A stretch of DNA of 64,000 nt from Streptomyces sp. SLBN-31 (lineage in GTDB: Bacteria; Actinomycetota; Actinomycetes; Streptomycetales; Streptomycetaceae), in the NCBI RefSeq assembly GCF_006715395.1, contig NZ_VFNC01000002.1, forward strand, positions 1,116,001-1,180,000, given 5' to 3'. The notes beneath the pieces were generated by a model. That model saw only the letters and a program-made list of their open reading frames with translations, was not told where the DNA came from and made no database searches. The position numbers and the translations under genes are program-made. Shown piece after piece: positions 36,911 to 45,906 of the stretch (its first letter is position 1; the number at the start of each line of letters is the position of its first letter).

Positions 36911-39205
36911 ATGCGGGACTTCGACGAACCGGACGGGGACGAACTGACCGTCACGGCTCCCAAGACCTGGGCCACCGGCGCGCCCGCGGTCGCCCACGCC
37001 CTGAAGTACGCCCTGGGCCAGACCTCGCCCCGGCGCACCGCCCTGACGCTGCTCGGCATCAACCAGGCGAAAGGCTTCGACTGTCCTGGCTGCGCCTGGC
37101 CCGAGCCCGCCCCCGGGCAGCGGCACCGCAACGAGTACTGCGAGAACGGCGCCAAGCACATCAGCGACGAGGCCACCACCCGGCGGGTGACCGCGGAGTT
37201 CTTCCGCGAGCACTCGGTCGACGAGCTCGGCCGCAGGTCCGACCACTGGCTCAACCAGCAGGGCAGGCTGACCGAGCCGATGGTGCTGCGCGAGGGCGAC
37301 ACCCACTATCAACCCATCGGCTGGGACGAGGCGTTGGACCTCCTCGCCGGTGAACTGCGCGCCTTGGACCACCCCGACGAGGCGCTGTTCTACACCTCCG
37401 GACGGCTGGCCAACGAACCCGCCTTTCTGCTCCAGCTGTTCGCGCGTGCCTTCGGCACCAACAACCTGCCGGACTGCTCCAACATGTGCCATGAGTCCAG
37501 CGGCTCGGCCCTCGGCGAGACCCTGGGCATCGGCAAGGGCAGCGTGAGCCTCGACGACCTCTACGACGCCGACCTCGTCTTCGTCGTCGGCCAGAACCCC
37601 GGCACCAACCACCCGCGCATGCTGTCCGCGCTGGAGGAGACCAAGCGCCGCGGCGGCCGGGTCGTCGCCGTCAACCCGCTGCCCGAGGCCGGGCTGCTGC
37701 GCTTCAAGCACCCGCAGAAGGCACGCGGCGTCCTCGGCCGCGGCACGCAGATCGCCGACCAGTTTTTGCAGATCCGGCCCGGCGGCGACCTCGCCCTGTT
37801 CCAGGCGCTGAACCTGCTGCTGCTGGAGGCGGAGGACAAGGAACCGGGCACCGTCCTGGACCGGGAGTTCATCGAGGCGCACACCACGGGATTCGACGCC
37901 TTCGCCGAACACATCAGGCAGACGTCCTGGGCGGCGGTCCTCGATGCCACCGGGCTCACCCGCGACGAGATCGAGCAGGTCCACGAACGCGTCCTGGCCA
38001 GCCGCGGAGTCATCGTCTGCTGGGCGATGGGCCTGACCCAGCACAAGCACGGCGTGCCCACCATCCGGGAGGTCGTCAACTTCCTTCTGCTGCGCGGCAA
38101 CATCGGCCGTCCGGGCGCGGGCGTGTGCCCGGTGCGCGGGCACAGCAACGTGCAGGGCGACCGCACGATGGGCATCTGGGAGCGGATGCCGCAGCCGTTC
38201 CTGGACCGCCTCGGACGCGAGTTCGCCTTCACGCCGCCGACGGCGCACGGCCTGGACTCCGTGGACTCCATCCGGGCCATGCGCGACGGACGCGCCAAGG
38301 TCTTCGTCGGCGTCGCCGGCAACTTCGTGCGGGCCACGCCCGACAGCGACGTCACCGAGCGCGCCCTGCGCAACTGCCGTCTGACGGCGCACATCTCGAC
38401 CAAGCTCAACCGCTCCCACGCGGTGTGCGGGCGCACCGCGCTGATCCTGCCGACGCTCGGCCGCAGCGACCGCGACGTCCAGGCGGGCGGGGAGCAGTTC
38501 ATGACGGTCGAGGACTCCATGAGCGAGGTCCACGCCACCCGCGGCCGGCTCGCCCCCGCCTCCCCGAACCTGCTCAGCGAGGTCTCCATCATCACCCGCC
38601 TCGCCCGCAGGGTCCTCGGCGCCGAACCGGCCGTCCCCTGGGCGGACTTCGAGGCGGACTACGACCTCGTCCGCGACCGCATCGCACGGGTCGTCGACGG
38701 CTTCGAGGCCTTCAACGAGCGGGTACGGCGCCCCGGCGGCTTCCGCCTGCCCAACCCCGTCAACTCCCGTGTCTTCCGCACCCCCAGCGGCAGGGCCGTC
38801 TTCACCGCCAACGACTTCACCGCGCTGCGGGCCCCCGAGGGCCACCTGGTCCTGCAGACGCTGCGCTCGCACGACCAGTGGAACACCGTCCCCTACGCCC
38901 TGGACGACCGCTACCGCGGCATCAAGGGCGGACGGCGCGTCGTCCTCGTCAACGAGGCCGACCTCACCGGTCTCGGCCTCGCGGACGGTGACCTCGTCGA
39001 CCTCGTCGGCCTCTGGACCGACGGTTCGGAACGCCGCGCCGACGCCTTCCGCGTCGTCGCCTACCCCACTCCCCCGGGCTCCGCCGCCGCCTACTATCCG
39101 GAGACCAACGTCCTGGTTCCGCTCGCCAGCGTCGCCGACATCAGCAACACCCCGACGTCGAAGAGCGTGATCGTACGGCTGGAGCGTGCGGGCACGGCCG
39201 GCTAG
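36911..39205 (+). CDS. FdhF/YdeP family molybdopterin oxidoreductase
   Basis: A 764-residue molybdoenzyme close to the length of E. coli YdeP (about 760). It has a cysteine pattern CPGCAWP near residue 57 but lacks the full N-terminal [4Fe-4S] set of classical formate dehydrogenases. The molybdenum-pterin region has NMCHESSGSALGETLG with cysteine in the ligand position. C-terminal molydop-binding domain holds HDQWNTVPYALDDRYRG. YdeP-type proteins are linked to acid stress or formate-like oxidation; the electron partner is unknown and no NAD-binding subunits are nearby. It diverges from a LysR regulator. Confidence 0.88.
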   Translation: MRDFDEPDGDELTVTAPKTWATGAPAVAHALKYALGQTSPRRTALTLLGINQAKGFDCPGCAWPEPAPGQRHRNEYCENGAKHISDEATTRRVTAEFFREHSVDELGRRSDHWLNQQGRLTEPMVLREGDTHYQPIGWDEALDLLAGELRALDHPDEALFYTSGRLANEPAFLLQLFARAFGTNNLPDCSNMCHESSGSALGETLGIGKGSVSLDDLYDADLVFVVGQNPGTNHPRMLSALEETKRRGGRVVAVNPLPEAGLLRFKHPQKARGVLGRGTQIADQFLQIRPGGDLALFQALNLLLLEAEDKEPGTVLDREFIEAHTTGFDAFAEHIRQTSWAAVLDATGLTRDEIEQVHERVLASRGVIVCWAMGLTQHKHGVPTIREVVNFLLLRGNIGRPGAGVCPVRGHSNVQGDRTMGIWERMPQPFLDRLGREFAFTPPTAHGLDSVDSIRAMRDGRAKVFVGVAGNFVRATPDSDVTERALRNCRLTAHISTKLNRSHAVCGRTALILPTLGRSDRDVQAGGEQFMTVEDSMSEVHATRGRLAPASPNLLSEVSIITRLARRVLGAEPAVPWADFEADYDLVRDRIARVVDGFEAFNERVRRPGGFRLPNPVNSRVFRTPSGRAVFTANDFTALRAPEGHLVLQTLRSHDQWNTVPYALDDRYRGIKGGRRVVLVNEADLTGLGLADGDLVDLVGLWTDGSERRADAFRVVAYPTPPGSAAAYYPETNVLVPLASVADISNTPTSKSVIVRLERAGTAG

Positions 39206-39225
39206 GACCTCCTCGGGCCTCGCTC

Positions 39226-39233
39226 AAAACGTT
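39226..39233. promoter_or_regulatory. AACGTT operator in front of the LacI gene
   Basis: AAAACGTT lies 79 bases before the LacI start. The AACGTT core repeats at the GH106/MFS divergent promoters, suggesting autoregulation. Confidence 0.5.
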
Positions 39234-39311
39234 GCAACCCCGCACGGGGTAGAATTGCGTCGCCTACAAGGACCACGTCGTGCCTGCTCGCGCGGCTGTC
39301 ACAGCGAGGGG

Positions 39312-40331
39312 GTGGACGCCATTCCGGTTCGCCCCGCCCGTATCCAGGACGTCGCGGCCGCCGCCGGGGTCTCGGTGTCGACGGTGTCGAACGTCCTCAA
39401 CCGGCCCGAGCGCGTCAACGCCCGCACCGCGGAGCGGGTCCGCGACGCGGTGGCGGCGCTCGACTACGTCCCCCACCCGGGCGCGGCCGGCCTGCGCACG
39501 GGCCACTCGTCCTCGATTGGCCTGGTCCTGCCGGACGTCACCAACTCCTTCTACGCGCGCATCGCGAGGGGCGCCGCCGACGCCGCCTACGACCACGGCT
39601 ATTCCCTGGTGCTCTGCCACAGCGGGGACGCGCCGGAGCGGGAGCAGGGCTACTTCACCATGCTCGCCGAGCAGCGGGCCGTCGGCGTCGTGGTGGTGCC
39701 GCTCAGCGCCGATCCCACCCGGCTGACGCGGCTGCGCGAGCGGGGCATCCCGCTGGTGCTGGCGGACCGGGCGATGCCCTCCCAGGACGGCTGTTCCGTC
39801 TCCGTCGACGACATCGCGGGCGGCCGTATCGCCGTCCGGCACCTCCTGGAGTGCGGAGCGCGCGACGTCCTCGTGGTCAACGGGGAGCGGTCGATACGGC
39901 AGTGCGCCGACCGGTATCAGGGCGCCCGGCAGGCCGTGCGCAGCCGGCGCGAGGCACGGCTGGGGCAGGTGGTGGCCGAGGAGATGACCGTCGGCTACGG
40001 CCTGGAGATCGCCCGTGGCCTCGACGACCTGCCCGACGCGGTGTTCTGCACCAACGACTTCCTCGCCGCCGGGCTGTGCCGCGGGCTGGCCGAGCGGGGG
40101 GTCAAGGTTCCCGAGGACGTGCAGGTGGTCGGCTACGGCGACCTCGACATCGCGAGTTTCGTGGGGACGACCCTGACGACGGTGCGCCAGCCGGTCGAGG
40201 AACTCGGCAGGGCGGCCGTGGAGATGCTGCTGGACGAGGTGGAGGCGGGGCCCGAACACGCCCATGAGGCAAGGGTGTTCGCGCCGGAGCTGGTTCTGCG
40301 GGACTCCACCCTGTCACTGTCCGCCGGCTGA
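39312..40331 (+). CDS. LacI family transcriptional regulator
   Basis: A 339-residue repressor: HTH RIQDVAAAAGVSVSTVSNVLNRPERVN and hinge, then a periplasmic-binding-like domain (IGLVLPDVTNSFYARIARG, VGYGDLDIASFVGTTLTTVRQP). The GTG at 39312 directly precedes the HTH; the frame upstream has no family similarity. It converges with and overlaps the GH106 gene by 18 bases. It probably represses the rhamnosidase, transporter and isomerase genes, released by a sugar such as L-rhamnose (inference). Confidence 0.9.
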   Translation: MDAIPVRPARIQDVAAAAGVSVSTVSNVLNRPERVNARTAERVRDAVAALDYVPHPGAAGLRTGHSSSIGLVLPDVTNSFYARIARGAADAAYDHGYSLVLCHSGDAPEREQGYFTMLAEQRAVGVVVVPLSADPTRLTRLRERGIPLVLADRAMPSQDGCSVSVDDIAGGRIAVRHLLECGARDVLVVNGERSIRQCADRYQGARQAVRSRREARLGQVVAEEMTVGYGLEIARGLDDLPDAVFCTNDFLAAGLCRGLAERGVKVPEDVQVVGYGDLDIASFVGTTLTTVRQPVEELGRAAVEMLLDEVEAGPEHAHEARVFAPELVLRDSTLSLSAG

Positions 40332-43300
40332 TCCGGGGAGCGTCAGCGTCACCGGCCCCAGCAGGCCCGACGCCAGCTGTGAGGGGAACGCCCAGGCCGT
40401 CGGAGTGGCTTCGGCGAGATACGGCGCCAGGGTGTTGCGCACCGTCACCTCGATCCGGACCGTGCGGCCCGCGGCGCCGCGCAGCTCGAAGCGGTACGGC
40501 GGGCAGAACGCCTCCCCGACGGGTTCGCCGTCGACCGCGACCTCGACGCTGCCGCGCACCCGTCCCAGATCCAGCACCGGGTCCGCCCCCGCGGCTACCT
40601 CCACTTCCCGGGCGTAGGTCACGCCGCCGCTCCACCCGCCGAGGCCCAGCGACCGCCAGTCCCCCAGGGGCAGCGGTGCGGGCTCGGTACGCACGCGTAC
40701 CGGCCCGTGCCATGCGCCACCGCCGCGCAGCACGGCCGTGGGCGCGGTGACGACCTCGACGTCGGCGGCCTCGGCCAAGGGCCGCTCCAGCGTCAACTCG
40801 ACTGCTGTGAGCGTCCGTTCGGGCTCTCCGTCGATCTTCACGCGGGCGGGCAGCGCCAGCGGCAGGTCGAGCGCGACGGTGCCGGGCGGCACGGTGAAGC
40901 GGAAACGCTGTGCCGCCTCGCGGACGTCGTCGGTGCAGCGCAGGGGCAGTACGGCGGACCCGAGGACGGGAGTGCCGTTGAGCCACTCGGCGTCGGGCAG
41001 CGGGTGCGGCCGTACCGCCGATTGGCAGTGCTGCAACTCCCCGAAACGGCCCCCGTGTTCCACGGTACGGCCGTGCCACGACCCCGTCCGTGCCTCCCAC
41101 CCGGCGCCGCTCACCAGCGAGGTCGCGCCGGCCACCAGGTCGACGAACACCGCGTCCCGGGTGCGGGTGCCGTCCGCCACGACGTCCAGCACGTGTTCGC
41201 CCGCCGCAGGGGTCAGTTCGTGCCGGAAGAACATCGGCACCGCGCCCCAGTCGGACTCGTAGTACTCGGCCTTCTCCTGCCGGGCCACGACGACCCCGTC
41301 GAGGAGCACGGTGACGCCCGCCGCGGCCCCGACCACCAGCACCGCCCGAGTCTCGTCGCCGTCGACGGACAGCCGCCCCCGGTAGGTCACGGAACCGTCC
41401 GGCCGTACGCCCTCGGGCAGGCACATGAACTCAGGGCGGGGTCCGAACCGGTCCGGGTGGGATAGGCAGAAGTAACTGCCCAGGGGGGCATGGGCCTTGG
41501 CGGAGATCTGGGACGGGCGGTCCTCGGCGCCTGACAGTTCGTACTCGAGGACGTTGCGTTGCCGCTCCACGTCCACGCGGGCGCTGGTCAGGTAGCCGTC
41601 GCCGGTCTCCAGCAGATCGCCGTTGAACCAGACGCGTTTGGCCGCCGCCGCGCCGACGTTCAGGTCGGCGGGCCCGCGGTGGTCGGTCTCGACGATGGTC
41701 CGGACGCGGGCGACGGTTCCGGCGCCGGGCACCGGAACCCGTACGAACTCCTCGGTCACCAGGCCCTTGTTGCCGAGCAGACCGTCGGGGTCGGGGATGC
41801 CGCGGCTCGACGAGAACAGCGACACCGCCCACCTCTCGGCGGGCGGCACGAGCGGCAGTTCGCCGGTCAGAACGCGTGCGACGCCGGCACGGTCCAGTGG
41901 GTCGGGGGCCCGGTCGGCCGGTACCGGAGGCAGGTGGCGCACCCGGTTGCCGTAGGTCGCCCGTGTCCGCCCCCAGCCGGTGTCGTCCTCCGTCCAGTCC
42001 ATGGTCCAGATCTGCGGCTCGTCGACGGCGGTGTCCGCGGGCAGGGCGAGGTCGCCCCAGGTGTTGTCCAGGGTGGGGACGAGGCGGCCCTGCCAGCCGG
42101 ACGAGAGGTCGACCGTCCGGGACGGCTCGCGCCGGCGTGCCGTGCCGCGGGCGACCGGGTCGCCTTCGCGCCACACGACGAGGGCGGCCGGGGCGCCGTC
42201 CAGCGGTACGTCGATGTGCGACGCGGCCGGGGTGACGGTGACGTGGGCGGGGTGGCGGGTGCCGGTCGCGGGGTTCCAGAACTCGGCCTCGGCGACCGGG
42301 GCGCGTACGGTGACCGTCCTGGTGCGGGCGTAGCGCGCGGGGTCGATGGTGTGCTCGCCCTTGGGCGGGTGGGCCCGGGCATCGGGGAAGGCCGCCGTCA
42401 CCAGGGCGACGGCCTGCTCGCCCTGCCGCCGGACGAGCAGGGGCACGTCGGCCGTCGCGTGACCGGCGGCGTCCGCGACGGCCGCCGCTCCGGCCTCGGC
42501 GTCCGGCGCGCGCAGCAGCCGCGGATGCGCGGTCAGGGCCGCTACGGCGGAGTCGTCGCCGGCCGTTCCGGCCGCGGCCTCGGGGAGGCGGCCGACGGCC
42601 ACCACCCGGCCGCCGGCGTCGAGCAGTTCGGTCAGCCGTCGTGCCGTGCCCTCCTCCAGGACAGTCGCCGAGGGCAGCAGCACCGCCCTGTACGCCAACT
42701 CCCGCAAGCGCAGGGCACCTTCGTCGGCCCTGGCGCGCTGCACCGAGGAGTCGTCGATGACGTCGAAGGAGATGCCGTGCCGGTCGAGGGCGCCCGTTCG
42801 GGGCCGGAGCCAGTTGTTCGTGCCGCACAGCTCCAGGTAGTGTCGCTGGGTCTCGTCGACGTCGGCGTGGTCCTCGCCGAGGCGGCCGTCGCCGAAGTGC
42901 CTGACGGGTGCGTTCAGGGGGACGAGGGCCTGCATGGTGGCGGTGGGGTGCAGGACGGCGACGTCGGCACTGTAGGTGCCCCAGGACATGATCGAGCAGA
43001 TCCGGGCGACGGCTCGGGAGAAGGCCGGGTACTGCCGCCAGTACGGCTGCCGCCAGTCGGTGGAGGGCGGCGCCCACTCGAACCAGCCGCCCGCGGTGCC
43101 GAAGTAACTGGCGTGCGGGTTGTACAGGTTGGCGCCGCTGCGCAGGAACGGCAGCAGCCAGTCGTAGGTGTCCTCCAGGGTGCCGCCCCAGCCGGAGGAG
43201 TGGAACGCCTCGATCCACACTCGTTCGTGGCCGTAGAGGTGGGCCATGGAGGAGTGCACCTTGGAGTCGCCGTGGTGGTCGCTGCCGGCGGCGCTGAACC

Positions 43301-44282
43301 AGCGGTGGGTGCGGAAGTAGTCGGTGTAGATCTGGGTGGACTGGGCGGGGTAGCCGGAGCGGGCGGGGTGGCTCTGGTCGCAGCCCAGGAGCATGCCGCG
43401 TTCCCCGTGCCAGGCGGCGAGCGGCTTGAACAGGGCTTCCTCGGTGAGTTCGGCGCGGACCGCGTAGTAGTCGGCGCGGATCTTCGCGGTCCGCGGGTCG
43501 CCGGGCGGTTCGCTGTCGAAGAGCGCGGGGAGGTGGTCGAGGAGGTCGTAGCCGCGGCGGGCGAGGAACTCCTTGGGGAAGCGGGTGCTCCAGGAGTTGG
43601 TGCCGGGCAGTTCGTCCTGGAAGCTTCCCGCGACGACATTGCCCAGGTATTCGGGGACCCGGCGGTCGAACTCGTGGTGGACGGTGTCCATCAGCCGGGC
43701 CACGGCGTCCGGGGCGAGGTAGTCGAAGGCCGTGGGGACGGCGGTGACGAGGTCGACCCGGGTTCCGTCGGGGGCCGCGATCCGCCCGGTGCCGGTGCCG
43801 GTCCCGTTGCCGTTGCCGGTCAGGCGCCGGCCGTCGGCGGCGTAGGCGCCCACCACAATCTCCGAACCGCCCAGCGGCACGGTGCCGTTGGTGAGGGTCG
43901 TCCGGCGGCGGCGCAGCGCGAGGCCGGCCGCCTCGGGGTGCAGGCGGGTCACGCCGCCCTGGACGTTGGCGCCGGAGAAGCCGATCTGGTCGTAGAACCA
44001 CAGGCGCATGCCCGAATCGCGGGCCAGAGCGCAGGCGTCGGTGAAGCGGGCCCACCACTTCTCACTGAACCACGGCGGGTCGTCGGCGGGAGCGCCGAAA
44101 CCGGGCCCGGCGGGGGCCAGGTTGATGACCACGAGGTTGTGGACGCCGCCCTCGGCGAACCGGCGCATCTGCCAGGCGAGGCGTTCCCGCGTAACCTTCG
44201 CGCCCGACCACCACCACAGCGGTGTGGGGCCGAAGTCGCGGGGCGGGTCGTCGAACAGCTGCTGCAGGGCGGACGAGATCAC
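40314..44282 (-). CDS. GH106-type alpha-L-rhamnosidase
   Basis: A 1322-residue glycosidase. The N-terminus FGPTPLWWWSGAKVTRERLAWQMRRFAEGGVHNLVVINLAP is characteristic of GH106-type proteins (PF17132), in which a tryptophan-rich TIM barrel starts the catalytic domain. Internal beta-sandwich domains and a GH2-like sugar-binding C-terminus follow (WRSLGLGGWSGGVTYAREVEV). The GTG at 44282 has GGAAGGA 8 bases upstream. No signal peptide is visible, so it may act inside the cell on imported oligosaccharides. GH106 enzymes remove terminal alpha-L-rhamnose from pectin RG-II, gums or arabinogalactan. It diverges from the MFS/isomerase operon. Confidence 0.82.
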   Translation of the reverse strand: MISSALQQLFDDPPRDFGPTPLWWWSGAKVTRERLAWQMRRFAEGGVHNLVVINLAPAGPGFGAPADDPPWFSEKWWARFTDACALARDSGMRLWFYDQIGFSGANVQGGVTRLHPEAAGLALRRRRTTLTNGTVPLGGSEIVVGAYAADGRRLTGNGNGTGTGTGRIAAPDGTRVDLVTAVPTAFDYLAPDAVARLMDTVHHEFDRRVPEYLGNVVAGSFQDELPGTNSWSTRFPKEFLARRGYDLLDHLPALFDSEPPGDPRTAKIRADYYAVRAELTEEALFKPLAAWHGERGMLLGCDQSHPARSGYPAQSTQIYTDYFRTHRWFSAAGSDHHGDSKVHSSMAHLYGHERVWIEAFHSSGWGGTLEDTYDWLLPFLRSGANLYNPHASYFGTAGGWFEWAPPSTDWRQPYWRQYPAFSRAVARICSIMSWGTYSADVAVLHPTATMQALVPLNAPVRHFGDGRLGEDHADVDETQRHYLELCGTNNWLRPRTGALDRHGISFDVIDDSSVQRARADEGALRLRELAYRAVLLPSATVLEEGTARRLTELLDAGGRVVAVGRLPEAAAGTAGDDSAVAALTAHPRLLRAPDAEAGAAAVADAAGHATADVPLLVRRQGEQAVALVTAAFPDARAHPPKGEHTIDPARYARTRTVTVRAPVAEAEFWNPATGTRHPAHVTVTPAASHIDVPLDGAPAALVVWREGDPVARGTARRREPSRTVDLSSGWQGRLVPTLDNTWGDLALPADTAVDEPQIWTMDWTEDDTGWGRTRATYGNRVRHLPPVPADRAPDPLDRAGVARVLTGELPLVPPAERWAVSLFSSSRGIPDPDGLLGNKGLVTEEFVRVPVPGAGTVARVRTIVETDHRGPADLNVGAAAAKRVWFNGDLLETGDGYLTSARVDVERQRNVLEYELSGAEDRPSQISAKAHAPLGSYFCLSHPDRFGPRPEFMCLPEGVRPDGSVTYRGRLSVDGDETRAVLVVGAAAGVTVLLDGVVVARQEKAEYYESDWGAVPMFFRHELTPAAGEHVLDVVADGTRTRDAVFVDLVAGATSLVSGAGWEARTGSWHGRTVEHGGRFGELQHCQSAVRPHPLPDAEWLNGTPVLGSAVLPLRCTDDVREAAQRFRFTVPPGTVALDLPLALPARVKIDGEPERTLTAVELTLERPLAEAADVEVVTAPTAVLRGGGAWHGPVRVRTEPAPLPLGDWRSLGLGGWSGGVTYAREVEVAAGADPVLDLGRVRGSVEVAVDGEPVGEAFCPPYRFELRGAAGRTVRIEVTVRNTLAPYLAEATPTAWAFPSQLASGLLGPVTLTLPGSAGGQ

Positions 44283-44325
44283 GGATGCGGTCCTTCCGGC
44301 GGCGGCTCGGACGCTCTCACGGACC

Positions 44326-44451
44326 AAAAACGTTCTATACGTGATTCACGGTAGAACACCGACAGGGAACCCACCAGCGTGGCGGCGCCGCGGGTGCTCG
44401 ATTCCCTCTTTCGCAGCTATTACGTGCGCCACGTCTTGTTGGAACGTTTTT
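44326..44451. promoter_or_regulatory. Paired LacI operators between GH106 and MFS genes
   Basis: AAAAACGTTC (44326-44335) and GAACGTTTTT (44442-44451) are exact reverse complements of each other. Each lies about 45 to 105 bases before a start codon of the divergent genes. They share the AACGTT core of the LacI promoter. The rest of the 271-base gap shows no gene. Confidence 0.65.
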
Positions 44452-44553
44452 CGGATCCTACAGTCACTGTGACTCGGCCTCCCCGGCCCGCCCGGCCGCA
44501 GAGTCGCGACGTTCCCCTCCGCTCGGCCATTCCCCAGACGACGGAGTCGCATC

Positions 44554-45855
44554 ATGGCCTCAGCCACGAACTCCCCCACGCATGCCGAACAACCGCCCAT
44601 CCCCAAGCATCTGTGGAAGGTCGCCGCCCTGTCGGGCATGGCGTCCTACCTCGATGCCGCGCTGATCGTCAGCATCGCCGTCAACCTGGCCATCTACCGC
44701 GACAGTTACCACATGGGTGTGTGGATGGCGGGCGCGATCAGCGCGATCGTCACCGGCTGCATCGCAGTCGGCTCCCTGGTCGGCGGCCGGCTCGCCGACA
44801 TGTTCGGCCGCCGCCGCGTCTACAACTGGGACATCTTCTGCTTCGCCCTGGGCGCGGTCGTCATCACCCTCGCTCCCAACGACATCGTCCTCTTCGTCGG
44901 CGTGCTCGTCGCGGGCCTGGCAGCCGGCGCGGATCTGCCGACCTCCCTCGCCGTCGTCTCGGACGCCGCACCCGCCGACGGCCGGGCCCGGCTGGTGTCC
45001 TTCACCCAGGTCATGTGGGTGGCCGGCATCGTCGTCGTCATCTTCCTCGGCTATCTGCTGTCCGACACCGGCATGACCGGGGCCCGCTGCATCACCGGCC
45101 ACCTGGCCGTCGCCGCCCTGGTCACCTGGCAGTTGCGCTCCCGGCTGGAGCTGGCCGACGAACCCTCCGACGCCGAAGTGGCCCAGGAGGCGGCCGTGTT
45201 GGAGGCGCCGCGCGGCACCGCGCTGAAGAACGTGTGGAACCGCGCCGCCCTGCTGCCGATGGCCGCGACCTTCGCCTACTACGTCACCTGGGGCATCGGT
45301 GCCAACACCTTCGGCCAGTTCGGCACGTATCTGCTGGTGACGGTGAGCGGCGCCTCGCAGAGCCTGGCCACCGGGATCAACCTGGCCTTCCTGCCGATCG
45401 CGCTGGTGCTGACCTTCGTCTTCGTGCGTCTCGCCGACACCCCCTGGCGCGACCGGCTGTTCTACGTGTTCACGCTCGTGCAGATCCTCGCTTTCTGCAT
45501 CGCCTCGCTGACGGCCGGCGCCCTGGCCGGCATGCTCGTCTTCTTCGTGCTCTACCAGATCTCCAACCCCTTCGCGGGCGAGGCGAGTTACAAGGTGTGG
45601 TCGCAGCTCACCCTGCCGCCGGACACCCGGGGCACCACCCAGGGCCTGACCTACGCCCTGTCGCGGGGGGTCTTCGCGGGCGTCGCGTTCGTCACGCCGG
45701 CCCTCATGGAGTACAGCGCGTCCCTGCTGCTGTGGTCGATCACCCTGTGCATGGCCGCGTCCGCGGTCGCGGGCGTGTACATCGTCCGCGTCCTCATCCG
45801 CCGTACCCCTCAGGCGGTGCAAGCACCGGCGGATCTGGGCGTGGCCGGGGCCTGA
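44554..45855 (+). CDS. MFS transporter, probable sugar uptake
   Basis: A 433-residue twelve-helix major facilitator. Motif A between helices 2 and 3 is GGRLADMFGRRRVYNWD. The central loop carries a charged segment (LADEPSDAEVAQEAAVLE). It is transcribed with the isomerase 51 bases downstream and is divergent from the rhamnosidase, so a mono- or oligosaccharide from rhamnose-containing glycans is the probable substrate (inference). Confidence 0.87.
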   Translation: MASATNSPTHAEQPPIPKHLWKVAALSGMASYLDAALIVSIAVNLAIYRDSYHMGVWMAGAISAIVTGCIAVGSLVGGRLADMFGRRRVYNWDIFCFALGAVVITLAPNDIVLFVGVLVAGLAAGADLPTSLAVVSDAAPADGRARLVSFTQVMWVAGIVVVIFLGYLLSDTGMTGARCITGHLAVAALVTWQLRSRLELADEPSDAEVAQEAAVLEAPRGTALKNVWNRAALLPMAATFAYYVTWGIGANTFGQFGTYLLVTVSGASQSLATGINLAFLPIALVLTFVFVRLADTPWRDRLFYVFTLVQILAFCIASLTAGALAGMLVFFVLYQISNPFAGEASYKVWSQLTLPPDTRGTTQGLTYALSRGVFAGVAFVTPALMEYSASLLLWSITLCMAASAVAGVYIVRVLIRRTPQAVQAPADLGVAGA

Positions 45856-45906
45856 ACGCCGCAGCGGACCCCATCCGGGGCGCGGACCTCACAAGGAGCA
45901 CCGACC

